Source: Holophagae bacterium
GTDB taxonomy: Bacteria; Acidobacteriota; Holophagae; Acanthopleuribacterales; Acanthopleuribacteraceae
Direction: 5' to 3'
Assembly (NCBI GenBank): GCA_030429565.1
Contig: JAUIFE010000005.1
Coordinates: 1 to 64,000, forward strand
Length of the DNA: 64,000 nucleotides
Shown here one piece after another: positions 1 to 8,281 of the stretch. Numbering within the stretch: position 1 is the stretch's first letter; each line of letters begins with the position of its first letter. The translations under genes were made by a program, and so were the position numbers. The notes beneath the pieces were generated by a model. That model was given only the letters and a program-made list of their open reading frames with translations, had not been told where the DNA came from and did no database searches.

Positions 1-460
1 TTAGCGATGGCGCAGGGAAGGTTGGAAGAGGCGTTGTCGATAAGGCGAGAAAAGCAGTTACCGATTTTCGAGAAGTTGGGGGATGTGCGGTCGGAAGCGG
101 TGACGTGGGGGGAAATCGGAGATGTAGCGATGGCGCAGGGAAGGTTGGAAGAGGCGTTGTCGATAAGGCGAGAAAAGGAGTTACCGATTTTCGAGAAGTT
201 GGGGGATGTGCGGGAGGAAGCGGTGACGTGGGGTCGTATCGGAGATATAGCGATGGCGCAGGGAAGGTTGGAAGAGGCGTTGTCGATAAGGCGAGAAAAG
301 GAGTTACCGATTTTCGAGAAGTTGGGGGATGTGCGGTCGGAAGCGGTGACGTGGGGGAAAATAGGTGACATAGCGATGGCGCAGGGAAGGTTGGAAGAGG
401 CGTTGTCGATAAGGCAGGAAAAGCAATTACCGGTATGCCAAAAGTTAGGCGATAGCCGTG
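1..460 (+). repeat. 123-bp near-identical tandem repeat inside the TPR gene
   Basis: Units begin at 7, 130, 253 and 376, a strict 123-bp (41-codon) period. The units are almost identical at DNA level, including third codon positions, until they diverge after about 410. This points to recent duplication or gene conversion rather than old repeat expansion. The array probably continues left of the window. Confidence 0.9.
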
Positions 461-723
461 AGATCGCCATTTGCCAGACTATGATGGCTCAATTGTTGGT
501 GATGCTGGACATTGAGGGCCGGCAAGGCGAAATTGCGGCCTTTTTGATGGATTCATTCAAACGAGCAACGGTGATGGCGATTCCGGAAAGGGACCCGATC
601 GCTAAAATCATGAATGGTTTCATTCATCTGTTGTCGGAAAAAGAGGGCGTCGCTGTGGACATTGTGGCCCGCCGTCTTTTTCCTGAAATCTTTTTGGACG
701 ATGAACCTGAATCGGATGGGTAA
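1..723 (+). CDS. Tetratricopeptide-repeat protein, 3' part only
   Basis: This is the C-terminal end of a larger protein; the frame is already open at base 1, so the real start lies left of the window. The visible 240 residues begin with four consecutive 41-residue helical repeats (core MAQGRLEEALSIRREKELP, then IFEKLGDVREEAVTWG) of TPR_12 type. An acidic non-repeat tail of about 90 residues follows and ends in DDEPESDG. Repeats of this type usually form protein-binding superhelices in signalling or CHAT/NB-ARC-like proteins. No catalytic domain is visible here, so the function depends on the missing N-terminus. The ATG at base 7 is an internal repeat methionine, not a start. Confidence 0.8.
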   Translation, partial: LAMAQGRLEEALSIRREKQLPIFEKLGDVRSEAVTWGEIGDVAMAQGRLEEALSIRREKELPIFEKLGDVREEAVTWGRIGDIAMAQGRLEEALSIRREKELPIFEKLGDVRSEAVTWGKIGDIAMAQGRLEEALSIRQEKQLPVCQKLGDSREIAICQTMMAQLLVMLDIEGRQGEIAAFLMDSFKRATVMAIPERDPIAKIMNGFIHLLSEKEGVAVDIVARRLFPEIFLDDEPESDG

Positions 724-834
724 TCCCTCTTGCTCGCCGTCGGCAAAAATACCTCTCACCGGAAATGACATCGCGGACTGCGAACGAAGTTGGGTTCAGG
801 CGGACCCGTCGCCTGTTACCTCGCCTCAAAACCA

Positions 835-862
835 CACCGGCCGGCGTTACGGCCGACCGGTG
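835..862 (-). terminator. Candidate terminator of the HAD phosphatase gene
   Basis: This is an inverted repeat: a CACCGG/CCGGTG outer stem, one mismatch, then a four-pair inner stem. It lies 17 bases past the minus-strand stop at 879. On the minus strand it is followed by a short TTTT, so the U-tract is weak. It also sits downstream of the plus-strand TPR gene and could serve both. Confidence 0.45.
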
Positions 863-878
863 GGTAAACGACCAACGC

Positions 879-1880
879 CTAGCGACAGTCGCTGTCCGGC
901 GTGTCGGCCACGACGGTGTCGATGTGCTCGAAGTAACCGCCGCCCGGGATCGGCGTGGTGCCGCTGTCGCCGGCGAGGTCGCCGATGGTGAACGTTTGGT
1001 TTTTGGCGATGCCCGCGCGTTCGTAGGCTTCGATGTCGGTGTCGGCATTGCCATAGGCGCGGAAAATCGTCAAACCCGCGTCTTTCAATTCCTGCAACAC
1101 CGCTGTTTTGTAGTCGGCGGTGCGGAAGATGCTGTCCTCATTGCTCAGCGCCGTGCGCAGCGTGTAATCCGGCAGGTGCATGTAGTCGCGCAACCACTGG
1201 CGCGAACCTTTGGCGTACCAGTAGGGCCGCGCCGTCAGGAACACCGGGTGGTAACCCAAGGCCAGGTAGCGTTCGACCAATTCGCCGGCGCCCGCGCGCG
1301 GTTCGGCGTATTCGATGCCGGTGTAGTCGAGAATGGTTTCCAAATCGTCGATGGTCAGGGTTTCGTCGATGTCGAACACGACCGCTTGGGTACCGGGCGC
1401 GACCACACGCACGTAGGCGTTGGTGCTGCTGAGGTCACCCATGACGACCATTTTGACGACGTAGGTGCCTTCGGCAAGGGCGGGTAGGTCGACGTAAATT
1501 TTGCCGTCGCTGTTGGTGGCGTAACGGCCCAGCATGTGCCAATCGCCCAGGGTTGGGCCGTAGATGTAGGCCTGCACCCATTCGTATTCCAGGTCTTTGT
1601 GGAACACGATGCCGTAATCGAACTTGCCGGTCAGTTGCGACGGGCGGTCGGCGGCGACAACCACATCGTGACCCATGTGGAAGGGTACATCCTTGGCGAG
1701 CCAAGTGTTCCAGAACAGTCGGAAACGTTCGCGTTGGGGAAAGTCAAACGGCGGCGGGTTCTCGATTTCGGCGTGGTCGGTGCAAACGGGTTGGGCGAAG
1801 GCGCCGGTGAAAGCCAGGCCGGCGAATAAGGTGCAAGCGAGCAGCCACTTAGCGGCGTGCTTGGGCATAGAAGGCATCAT
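879..1880 (-). CDS. Secreted HAD-family phosphatase, LNS2/acid-phosphatase-like
   Basis: The protein has 333 residues. The start at 1880 is chosen because GAGAGGAG sits about 7 bases upstream and a clean signal peptide follows (KWLLACTLFAGLAFTGAFA). Residues about 30-155 form a beta-rich region. The HAD phosphohydrolase motif I is FDIDETLT, with nucleophile and acid Asp170 and Asp172. Motif II lies in FLTARPYWYAKG. This spacing and the TARP motif resemble LNS2 (lipin/PITP-type) and class-B-like acid phosphatases. The likely role is hydrolysis of a phosphomonoester in the periplasm or outside the cell; the substrate is unknown. It stands alone between the TPR gene and a repeat block. Confidence 0.75.
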   Translation of the reverse strand: MMPSMPKHAAKWLLACTLFAGLAFTGAFAQPVCTDHAEIENPPPFDFPQRERFRLFWNTWLAKDVPFHMGHDVVVAADRPSQLTGKFDYGIVFHKDLEYEWVQAYIYGPTLGDWHMLGRYATNSDGKIYVDLPALAEGTYVVKMVVMGDLSSTNAYVRVVAPGTQAVVFDIDETLTIDDLETILDYTGIEYAEPRAGAGELVERYLALGYHPVFLTARPYWYAKGSRQWLRDYMHLPDYTLRTALSNEDSIFRTADYKTAVLQELKDAGLTIFRAYGNADTDIEAYERAGIAKNQTFTIGDLAGDSGTTPIPGGGYFEHIDTVVADTPDSDCR

Positions 1881-2174
1881 GGAATTTTCTCCTCTCGTGA
1901 TACGAAAACAATGAAATGAAACAGGAAAAAGCACCCCAACCGGCGTGGGCAAAGCACGCGCGTGATACGGAACAGCAAAACAGTTGGGGGACACGAAAGG
2001 TGGAATAGGATTCTATCGAAGCCGGGATGTGTTGGCTAGGTGTTTACTTGTCTGACCAGTTGAATTTGTGTGATTGATTACTTTGTGAAGCGCGTGTTTG
2101 TTTTGGGTTGGGTTTGGGTGAGGTGGCTGTTTGTTTAGGGTGAGGTGGGGCCTGGATGGGTTTTCGGTGAATTG

Positions 2175-2442
2175 GTGTTGGATGGGAATGTAGGTAAAAG
2201 CGATTGAGGGGTATGGGCGGTGGCGTAGGTGTTGGATGGGAATGTAGGTAAAAGCGATTGAGGGGTATGGGCGGTGGCGTAGGTGTTGGATGGAAAAGTA
2301 GGTAAAAGCGATTGAGGGGTATGGGCGGTGGCGCAGGTGTTGGATGGAAAAGTAGGTAAAAGCGATTGAGGGGTATGGGCGGTGGCGCAGGTGTTGGATG
2401 GAAAAGTCGGTAAAAGCGATTGAGGGGTATGGGCGGTGGCAT
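2175..2442. repeat. 54-bp tandem array, five copies
   Basis: Units start at 2175, 2229, 2283, 2337 and 2391, a strict 54-bp period. The core is GTAGGTAAAAGCGATTGAGG followed by GGTATGGGCGGTGGCG. Copies 1-2 and 3-5 differ in one short segment (GGGAATG versus GGAAAAG). The bases from 1995 to 2174 hold no convincing gene, and the minus-strand reading frame through the array is a proline-rich by-product of the repeat. Confidence 0.9.
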
Positions 2443-2450
2443 TTTGTGGC

Positions 2451-2570
2451 GCCCCTCCAGGGCGCTGGTGGTGTTGACTCCAGGGACCCAGGGTTAAAAC
2501 CCTGGGCTGTTATGTGTCGCCCCGTTGGGGCTACCGGGCGTGGTTCGCCTCACGGCGAACGTTTAAATTA
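2451..2570. repeat. Cluster of four short palindromes
   Basis: Four hairpins follow one another closely: a GCGCCC/GGGCGC stem near 2451-2464, the perfect palindrome CCCAGGGTTAAAACCCTGGG, a GCCCC/GGGGC stem near 2519-2531, and GTTCGC/GCGAAC (GTTCGCC TCAC GGCGAAC) near 2543-2560. Positions 2486-2517 are repeated exactly, in inverse orientation, at 3188-3219. The arrangement resembles the palindromic intergenic clusters common in Acidobacteriota and Planctomycetota genomes. No function can be assigned from sequence. Confidence 0.75.
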
Positions 2571-2593
2571 AGTGTGGTCCAAAGGTGGCGGTG

Positions 2594-3035
2594 TGGGCGT
2601 CCCTACAGGACGCCCCGGGTCACGTGATGGGGCGGGCATGGCGGTGTTGGCGTTCCGCAACCGCGATTGGGGTGTGGTGATGGGGCGGGCATGGCGTTGG
2701 TGGCGTTTCGCAACCGCGATTGGGGTGTGGTGATGGGGCGGGCATGGCGTTGGTGGCGTTTCGCAACCGCGATTGGGGTGTGGTGATGGGGCGGGCATGG
2801 CGGTGTTGGCGTTTCGCAACCGCGATTGGGGTGTGGTGATAGGGCGGGCATGGCGGTGTTGGCGTTTCGCAACCGCGATTGGGGTGTGGTGATAGGGCGG
2901 GCATGGTGGTGTTGGCGTTTCGCAACCGCGATTGGGGTGTGGTGATAGGGCGGGCATGGCGTTGGTGGCGTTTCGCAACCGCGATCCGGGTGTGGTGATG
3001 GTGCAGGCATGGGGGTGTAGGCGTCCCGCAACGAC
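2594..3035. repeat. 53-bp tandem array, about eight copies
   Basis: An anchor base (the C of CGGGCATGG) recurs at 2633, 2686, 2739, 2792, 2845, 2898, 2951 and, degenerately, 3004: a strict 53-bp period. Each unit contains GCAACCGCGATTGGGGTGTG. The whole unit is conserved with only point variation, so there is no repeat-spacer structure. Sequence from 3035 to 3187 is unique and non-coding as far as can be seen. Confidence 0.9.
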
Positions 3036-3187
3036 TGCTCGGGTCCAGCTTGTCGGGTAAATTACAAATGTTCCGGACGATGGTGCCGGCAGCGGCGCTG
3101 GAGGTGCCGCCGCGACCCATGCCGAAAAGGGGGCTTCAAATGAATGTGAGGCAACGCCGAACCTCATCCAGCGGTGCCGAAGGTACC

Positions 3188-3219
3188 ACACATAACAGCC
3201 CAGGGTTTTAACCCTGGGT
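3188..3219. repeat. Inverse copy of the 32-bp palindrome-containing element
   Basis: The reverse complement is identical over all 32 bases to 2486-2517. It includes the 20-bp palindrome CCCAGGGTTAAAACCCTGGG and the asymmetric extension CTGTTATGTGT. Together the two copies form a perfect inverted repeat enclosing about 670 bp that contain the 53-bp array. Confidence 0.9.
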
Positions 3220-3369
3220 GCTTGGCGTTCCCGAACCGCAGGCGCCGGCGGTGCCGGTACCAGAGGGCGTTTGCCATGTCGCCATGCAGGCGCCGGTGCG
3301 GGTATCGGATGACGTCGCGGCCAATGGATCCCTGGTTGCGTGGCGCGCTGCGAAATGGGCAAAAAAAAT

Positions 3370-3400
3370 GCGACCGATACCCTGATCAAGTACCGGCCGC
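3370..3400 (-). terminator. Distal terminator of a tandem pair (minus strand)
   Basis: Read on the minus strand, GCGGCCGGTAC pairs imperfectly with GTATCGGTCGC and is followed by a run of eight T. It is preceded by the same TTAGTGTGTGAGCC segment as the proximal terminator, so the two look like a duplication. It would back up termination of the two small genes at 3536-3948. Confidence 0.6.
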
Positions 3401-3451
3401 GGAGGCTCACACACTAACTCAGTAGGAGAAAAACGGTAGGGGAAAAAAGAA

Positions 3452-3481
3452 GCGACCGACGGAAAACCACGCGTCGGCCGC
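3452..3481 (-). terminator. Proximal terminator of the small flagellar-like gene pair
   Basis: Read on the minus strand, GCGGCCGACG pairs with CGTCGGTCGC (one internal mismatch) across a 10-base loop and is followed by TTCTTTTTT. It lies about 55 bases past the stop at 3536. The flanking 14-mer GGCTCACACACTAA (plus strand) recurs at 3404-3417 and 3485-3498, marking the duplication with the distal copy. Confidence 0.75.
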
Positions 3482-3535
3482 ATAGGCTCACACACTAAAC
3501 GTTGGTAATTTTTGGGGCGACGGGCAAAAGGGGCG

Positions 3536-3739
3536 TCACGCGAGCAAATCGAGAATTTGCGCTTCGGCGGCCAGGGCCTCTTTAAGCGTTGAAACTTGTG
3601 CTTCCATTTGGACTTCGGCCGCACTTTGGGCACTGACCACTTCCGGCAACACGTATCCCTCGGAAATGCGTTGCGAGGTGAGGTCGAGCAGGGCCCGCGA
3701 GCGGTCGATCCCGGCAAGTGCGCTACTGACGGCGTCCAT
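3536..3739 (-). CDS. Small flagellar-rod-like helical protein (copy 2)
   Basis: This 67-residue protein starts 2 bases after its upstream paralogue stops, so translation is probably coupled. The N-terminus (MDAVSSALAGIDRSRALLDL) and the C-terminal helix ending QILDLLA have the heptad-like pattern of the terminal helices of axial flagellar proteins (FlgB/FlgC/FlgG-type small rod relatives). That resemblance rests on pattern only. No other flagellar gene is nearby. A small regulatory or structural helical protein is the alternative. Confidence 0.55.
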   Translation of the reverse strand: MDAVSSALAGIDRSRALLDLTSQRISEGYVLPEVVSAQSAAEVQMEAQVSTLKEALAAEAQILDLLA

Positions 3740-3741
3740 GG

Positions 3742-3948
3742 TTAAGCCAAAATGTCGAGGGCGCTTTTTTCGACCTCGTTAATCGTGCGAATGGTTGCGA
3801 ATTGCGCTTCGGCCTCGCGTTGGGCCAGTTTGGAGTTGACGATGGGTTCGGTATCCAAATTACCGTTGGCCAGTTCACGCGATGACGCGTTGAGTTTGTT
3901 GGTTGCCCGGTGTAAGCCGCCGAGCGCGGCGTTAATGCCTTCAATCAT
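3742..3948 (-). CDS. Small flagellar-rod-like helical protein (copy 1)
   Basis: This 68-residue protein reads MIEGINAALGGLHRATNKLN at the start and ends EVEKSALDILA. It is a paralogue of the following gene: the length is the same, the N-terminal helix pattern is alike, and the ending is -LDI/LLA. The form A.GL..A...L...S.ELAN and the closing LDILA resemble the N- and C-terminal helices of flagellar basal-body rod and hook proteins, without the middle domain. The two genes form a tiny operon ending at paired terminators. A near-perfect hairpin (TCAGACT/AGTCTGA, about 3972-3987) lies just upstream. Confidence 0.55.
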   Translation of the reverse strand: MIEGINAALGGLHRATNKLNASSRELANGNLDTEPIVNSKLAQREAEAQFATIRTINEVEKSALDILA

Positions 3949-4172
3949 GACCTACATTTCGGACGGATGTGAGTCAGACTGAAGTCTGAAAGTGGCAAAA
4001 GGCGATTGTTTACGATTTCTTTACATAAGTTGCCTGCGTTGGAAAACCGTTGCCATCCAACAATCACGGCTAACATTTTGTTTTCCAGTCGGTCAGCGTT
4101 CGGGTTTGGGACCAGATTGACGCAAACCGCCCTTGCCGCACCGACGCGGCGCGCGCCGAACCAAAAATTTAA

Positions 4173-4217
4173 ACCTAAATGGTGCGATTTCGCCGCCAAG
4201 AATCGCTCCATTCAGGT
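4173..4217. repeat. Short palindromic element, 45 bp
   Basis: It has imperfect 17-bp arms, ACCTAAATGGTGCGATT and AATCGCTCCATTCAGGT, around an 11-bp centre TCGCCGCCAAG. It is flanked on both sides by TAA (a 3-bp direct repeat). It belongs to the same family as the elements at 8237, 8414 and 63273. The rest of the gap 3949-4487 shows no gene. Confidence 0.8.
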
Positions 4218-4487
4218 TAAAGGCTCAGGTGGCTTCCTTTCCTTTTCCTGCACGGCACCGTCACGCGTGCGGCCGGTGCGTGTCGGGCGTTTGCTTGGCT
4301 TCATCCCGGCACCAAAACAAAAATAAAAAAAGTTTGGGAATTTTCGTTCGTGGGTTGTCTGGTCCATTGATCCCACACGGAACGGCCGTTCGTCGATGGT
4401 TTTGATCGGTTTCTCTTTTGGAACCGCCGGCCGTGCTGTGTCTCCGAATTCATCCCCAACAAAGTTGAACCCATAAGGAGTTTTACT

Positions 4488-5729
4488 ATGGTTCGTTTAC
4501 AGAAAATGCCGGCAGCCGTGGCCTGTTTGTTGCTACTGTGCGGCTGCTTATTGGCGGAAGCACCGGTCATTCCTATTAAGTGGTCGGACAACGTAGCAGC
4601 AACTAACCAAGTACCAGAATCGTTCACTGAAAAAGATAATGTGGTCGTTCACGTAACCGGCTTTAATTTCTTTCGCTACAACCTTGAAGCCGACATCAGT
4701 ACTGAAACCTTAATGGTTTACCAAGAACTCAACAAACTATGGCAACAGGTATTTGGTTTTGATGGATTGGCCCAAATAGGAAACCGTCTTAGCGCCGCTG
4801 GTTTAAGCGACCAAGAGTCCCCCTTCCTTCAGGCGATAAGGTTGTGGCGGGAGAAGCTTGACGGTACAAATCGTGACGTCGATACATTTCTGCAAGATAG
4901 AACGGCGGTTACTTTAGCTGACGGAGATGAAGCACTCATTCAGGCAAAAGTGACCGAAACCCTTGCGGCGATGGGCGAATTGGAAGGCCTGCGTGCTAAG
5001 ACTTGGCAGCAAACATTGGCGGACCCAACCATTTCTGAAAACTACTACGCCCATATGTTGTTCCAAATGCAGCTTGAAACCCATCGACAGGTTTTGGCCA
5101 AGTTGGGCGAGTTCATTCAGGCCGGTCGCCTTTGTGTTAATGGCAAAAAGATCTCTGCCGGTCGCCAACCTGCCGGCACCTTGGTGATGGTGACCTTAAA
5201 GGTGACGCCGCGTCACCCAGGTTTTGAGAACAAATTGAACAAAACGAATCGTGGGTACTCCTTCAACTACTTTGTCAAATCCAAGTTCGCGCTCGTGTTT
5301 CACGCCGGTTTTGCCTACAGCGACTTGGCCGATGTCGAGTTTGACCAAGTCAAAACCCTGTTGGGCGATTCGTCGGGTAATCCCTTAGAAGGTCTTTCGG
5401 ACCAATCCCTTTATCAGCGGATTAAAGACGAAGAGGCCTCGAAAGAGATGACGGCGTTCCTGAGCTACGAGTTTCAATCCTGGGACAAGATGAGCCAGGG
5501 GCTGATGGTCGGCATTGGGACCGATTTGGAAGAGGTCGGTGAAAAGCTTTACTTCTGCTTGTCCTATCGTTTTAAGCAGCGTTGGGTACTGAGTGCCGGT
5601 GCGGTGACCGGCGAAGTGGTGCAAGGAATGGACGAAGATGGGAACGAAACGGGCATCGACCTGGTGACAACAATCGAAAAAACCGAGAAATGGGGCGGGT
5701 TTGCCGCGTTATCGCTAACCCTATTCTAA
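4488..5729 (+). CDS. Secreted or lipoprotein of unknown function with beta-rich C-terminus
   Basis: The protein has 413 residues and the start is supported by AAGGAG 8 bases upstream. The N-terminus is a signal peptide (AAVACLLLLCGCLLAEA). The LCGC could be a lipobox, or cleavage may follow AEA. Residues about 60-200 look helical (repeated Q/L/E-rich stretches). From about residue 240 onward the sequence alternates hydrophobic residues in beta-strand fashion and ends in a terminal Phe (LSLTLF), as in many outer-membrane barrels. I recognise no family. It stands alone, with about 400 bp of non-coding DNA after it. Confidence 0.7.
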   Translation: MVRLQKMPAAVACLLLLCGCLLAEAPVIPIKWSDNVAATNQVPESFTEKDNVVVHVTGFNFFRYNLEADISTETLMVYQELNKLWQQVFGFDGLAQIGNRLSAAGLSDQESPFLQAIRLWREKLDGTNRDVDTFLQDRTAVTLADGDEALIQAKVTETLAAMGELEGLRAKTWQQTLADPTISENYYAHMLFQMQLETHRQVLAKLGEFIQAGRLCVNGKKISAGRQPAGTLVMVTLKVTPRHPGFENKLNKTNRGYSFNYFVKSKFALVFHAGFAYSDLADVEFDQVKTLLGDSSGNPLEGLSDQSLYQRIKDEEASKEMTAFLSYEFQSWDKMSQGLMVGIGTDLEEVGEKLYFCLSYRFKQRWVLSAGAVTGEVVQGMDEDGNETGIDLVTTIEKTEKWGGFAALSLTLF

Positions 5730-6125
5730 CGACCCTAAGGGTGCGGCGGTCAGACGCATGATCGCTGATCGCCGGTTCCCTCAAGCCAAGCCTATGGGTG
5801 TCTGACATTGCCTAATTAGGAACCAACAAGAAACACCTCTTGGCGGCGCCTCCGCTCAATCTACCGGGTTGCAGCGTGGTGTGAAAATGGCGGCCGTCCT
5901 TTACAAGTACGCGCCCGGCGCTACTTCGATCCGGTTTCTCAACCCATTTAGGGCCAATGCCTTGTGCGATTGGATTTACTCGAATTGCACACTGTTAGGT
6001 AGGGGGCTGTCATCGAGTCCTACGGCCAACGCACGTATGACGCACCTGTGGGCTTTCACCAGTGCGGCGCGTCCGCTTCCCAGGCGGTCGCGTCGTTTCG
6101 CACGCATTTTTAAGGAGCAGACGCC
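5730..6125. other. Intergenic gap with no visible gene
   Basis: I see no convincing reading frame, RNA or strong terminator in these 396 bases. The last 20 bases carry the AAGGAG ribosome-binding site of the following protease gene. Confidence 0.5.
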
Positions 6126-8021
6126 ATGCGTTCAGTACCGTTTCCGCCATTGCCACCCTTGTTTCCCAATCCGTCAGTCCGTCCCCCGATCCCGGCCTGG
6201 CTTAACGCGCCGAGCAACCTCACCGACAGCCTTGATTTACGCTCGGGTTGTTGGTTACTGAATTGGTACGAACCCCGCGCCGAGGGAACAGGTCCGCTCT
6301 TTCAAGGCAGCTTGCGCCTAGAGCGTCAGGCCGGCCGGCTGCGCGCCAGTGGCGACCTGTACCGGGTCGCCGAGCAAGGGCCGCGCCTACCTGCCGCCGA
6401 GGTTCCCGTTTTTGCCATCGACGATTACCTGCGTTACCTGCGCATCACCCAGATGCAAGCAAGTCCGTCGGGCGACGAGATGCGGTTTTCCTGGCAACCG
6501 TTCCGCTTTTCCGAGGGGTCCGATCCGTGGCGCCGTGAGCCCTCTCTGCACGCGGTGTTGGCCCAGGTTCCGGCATCGCCGCGTTACCCACGCGCCCACG
6601 TCTTGGCCGGATCGGTGATGGACGAGGACGGCGAGGCCGTTGCATGGATAACGCTGGGTTGGGTATCGGCCGCCTTGCGTCGCGCTGTTCTTGAAATGGA
6701 CGCCGTTGTCAATGTGCCCCTGCCGCAACGCAATCGTGCCGGTCAGACCTGGAAGGATTTTTTTGACGCCGTCGATTGGGATCTCCAAGTGGTGACCGGC
6801 GACGATGCCGTGCCGGATCAGGCAGGGGGCATGTGGAGTGATGGGCAGCTTCACGATGCCATGTTGTGCGCACGTAACCGCCATACTGATCTCGATCAGG
6901 AATGGCGCTATCACTTGTTTTGCGTGCCGCGTCTCCGGTCGACCTCGCGTGGGATCATGTTTGATGCACGGGGAACGGATGCCAACGGCGTGCCCCGCGA
7001 AGGCGCGGCCATTGCGGCGAATTGGCCCATTCCCAAAGAACCCAAATGGGGGACCGTGGCCGGCTTGTCTTTTGGTAAGGCCGAGGATCCTTATCTGCGG
7101 ACCGCCGTGCACGAAATCGGCCACGCCATGGGTTTGCATCACAACCACAGTGATTTGGGGTTCATGAATACCACCGGCGTTATTGCCGAGGCTGCCTTAC
7201 CGGGCACCTTCCCGGCCAATGTGCAGTGGGATTTTAACCGCCTGGATGCCGATCACCTGCGCCACGAGCCGGACATTGTGGTTCGTCCCGGGGGCATGGG
7301 TTTTTTCCAGATCCACCGCAACGGGTTGTTGACGGATCGAGGCCGGAACCATCCCGATTTGGTCCTTTCGGCCGAGCCCTTGCGGGATGTGGTTCCCTTA
7401 GGTGCGCCGGTTCGTATCGGCCTCACCCTGACCAACAAGGGTGACAGCGCGGTGGTGATTCCCAATCGGCTGGGTTTGGCCGGCGGCTGCTTGTTTGGCT
7501 CGGTCACGGGACCGAACGGCGGGCGGCACGAATTTTCGAGCTTGAAAACACACCTCGGCGATGGGACCTGTGTCGAACTGGCGCCGGGCAAAGCCACCAC
7601 CCACTGGTTGACCTTGTGGCGTGGCGGTGGCGGCGCGTTGTTTCCGGGTCCCGGCTTGTATCAGGTGGCACTGGTGCTTGCCGGCGAAGGCGAGCCGGGT
7701 TTCACCAAAACCGCCGACTGCACGTTGCTGGTAACAGATGCACGGGATGACGACCATGCTCTGGCGGCCAAGACACTGCTCAGCGAGCCGGAGACCTTGC
7801 CCTTGATGGTGTTTGGTGGCACGCGCTATGCCGCCGGTCTTAAGGCAATCAGGAAGGCCTTAGACATACCCGCGCTTTTTTCCCACTGGGCTTATATCGC
7901 CGCGCGCCTGCTGGTGGACCAAGGCGTGGATGAGGCCGCCGCCCGCAAGCAAGTCGTCACTTTGCTTAAGCAAGCGATCATGTCACCGACCGAAAAGAAA
8001 AAATCCGAATCGTTCACCTAA
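6126..8021 (+). CDS. Matrixin-like zinc metalloprotease
   Basis: The protein has 631 residues with AAGGAG upstream. It contains the extended metzincin zinc motif HEIGHAMGLHH at residues 329-339 (three zinc-binding His and the catalytic Glu330). FMNTT follows shortly after and supplies the likely Met-turn. The region from about residue 400 onward is beta-rich with an Ig-like feel (VPLGAPVRIGLTLTNKGDSA), followed by a short helical C-terminus. The predicted role is peptide-bond hydrolysis. No signal peptide is apparent at the proline-rich N-terminus, which is unusual for this class; export by another route or a cytoplasmic role are both possible. It is monocistronic, and a repeat-bearing gap follows. 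Confidence 0.8.
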   Translation: MRSVPFPPLPPLFPNPSVRPPIPAWLNAPSNLTDSLDLRSGCWLLNWYEPRAEGTGPLFQGSLRLERQAGRLRASGDLYRVAEQGPRLPAAEVPVFAIDDYLRYLRITQMQASPSGDEMRFSWQPFRFSEGSDPWRREPSLHAVLAQVPASPRYPRAHVLAGSVMDEDGEAVAWITLGWVSAALRRAVLEMDAVVNVPLPQRNRAGQTWKDFFDAVDWDLQVVTGDDAVPDQAGGMWSDGQLHDAMLCARNRHTDLDQEWRYHLFCVPRLRSTSRGIMFDARGTDANGVPREGAAIAANWPIPKEPKWGTVAGLSFGKAEDPYLRTAVHEIGHAMGLHHNHSDLGFMNTTGVIAEAALPGTFPANVQWDFNRLDADHLRHEPDIVVRPGGMGFFQIHRNGLLTDRGRNHPDLVLSAEPLRDVVPLGAPVRIGLTLTNKGDSAVVIPNRLGLAGGCLFGSVTGPNGGRHEFSSLKTHLGDGTCVELAPGKATTHWLTLWRGGGGALFPGPGLYQVALVLAGEGEPGFTKTADCTLLVTDARDDDHALAAKTLLSEPETLPLMVFGGTRYAAGLKAIRKALDIPALFSHWAYIAARLLVDQGVDEAAARKQVVTLLKQAIMSPTEKKKSESFT

Positions 8022-8236
8022 ACAACGAGGGCGGCCAAGCGGTCGCCCACTTATCTGAGGCAGAGCGTATTGGTCGGCTGGGCCTCGTTTCACTTTTTCT
8101 TCTAAAAAAACCACGCCGGTTGTTGATCGCCGGCTGAGATCCCGCCTTCTTGTCGCTCGAAAAGAAAGGTGGTGAGACACGCGAGTGCTGCACCAACACC
8201 TAAACCGAGCAAAGCTCTGTGGGTTGTATCTCTTTT
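8022..8236. other. Intergenic gap with no gene, upstream of repeats
   Basis: There is no supported gene between the protease stop and the palindromic element at 8237. The whole stretch 8022-8630 is non-coding and carries one short and one long palindromic repeat. Confidence 0.5.
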
Positions 8237-8281
8237 ACCTAACCTGAGCGATTTCGCCGCCATGAATCGCTCAATTCAGGC
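8237..8281. repeat. Short palindromic element, 45 bp
   Basis: This is a second short copy, the same length as that at 4173-4217, with centre TCGCCGCCATG and right arm AATCGCTCAATTCAGG. The left arm ACCTAACCTGAGCGATT is diverged. No matching 3-bp flanking repeat is visible, so it may be older. Confidence 0.7.

Noticed and set aside
2594..3035. CRISPR array
   Set aside because: The whole 53-bp unit is conserved from copy to copy, there are no unique spacers, and no cas genes are nearby.
2044..3410. Proline- and His-rich minus-strand reading frames through the tandem arrays
   Set aside because: They are by-products of the 54-bp and 53-bp repeats: low complexity, no ribosome-binding site, and all three frames stay open through the 53-bp array because its length is not a multiple of three.
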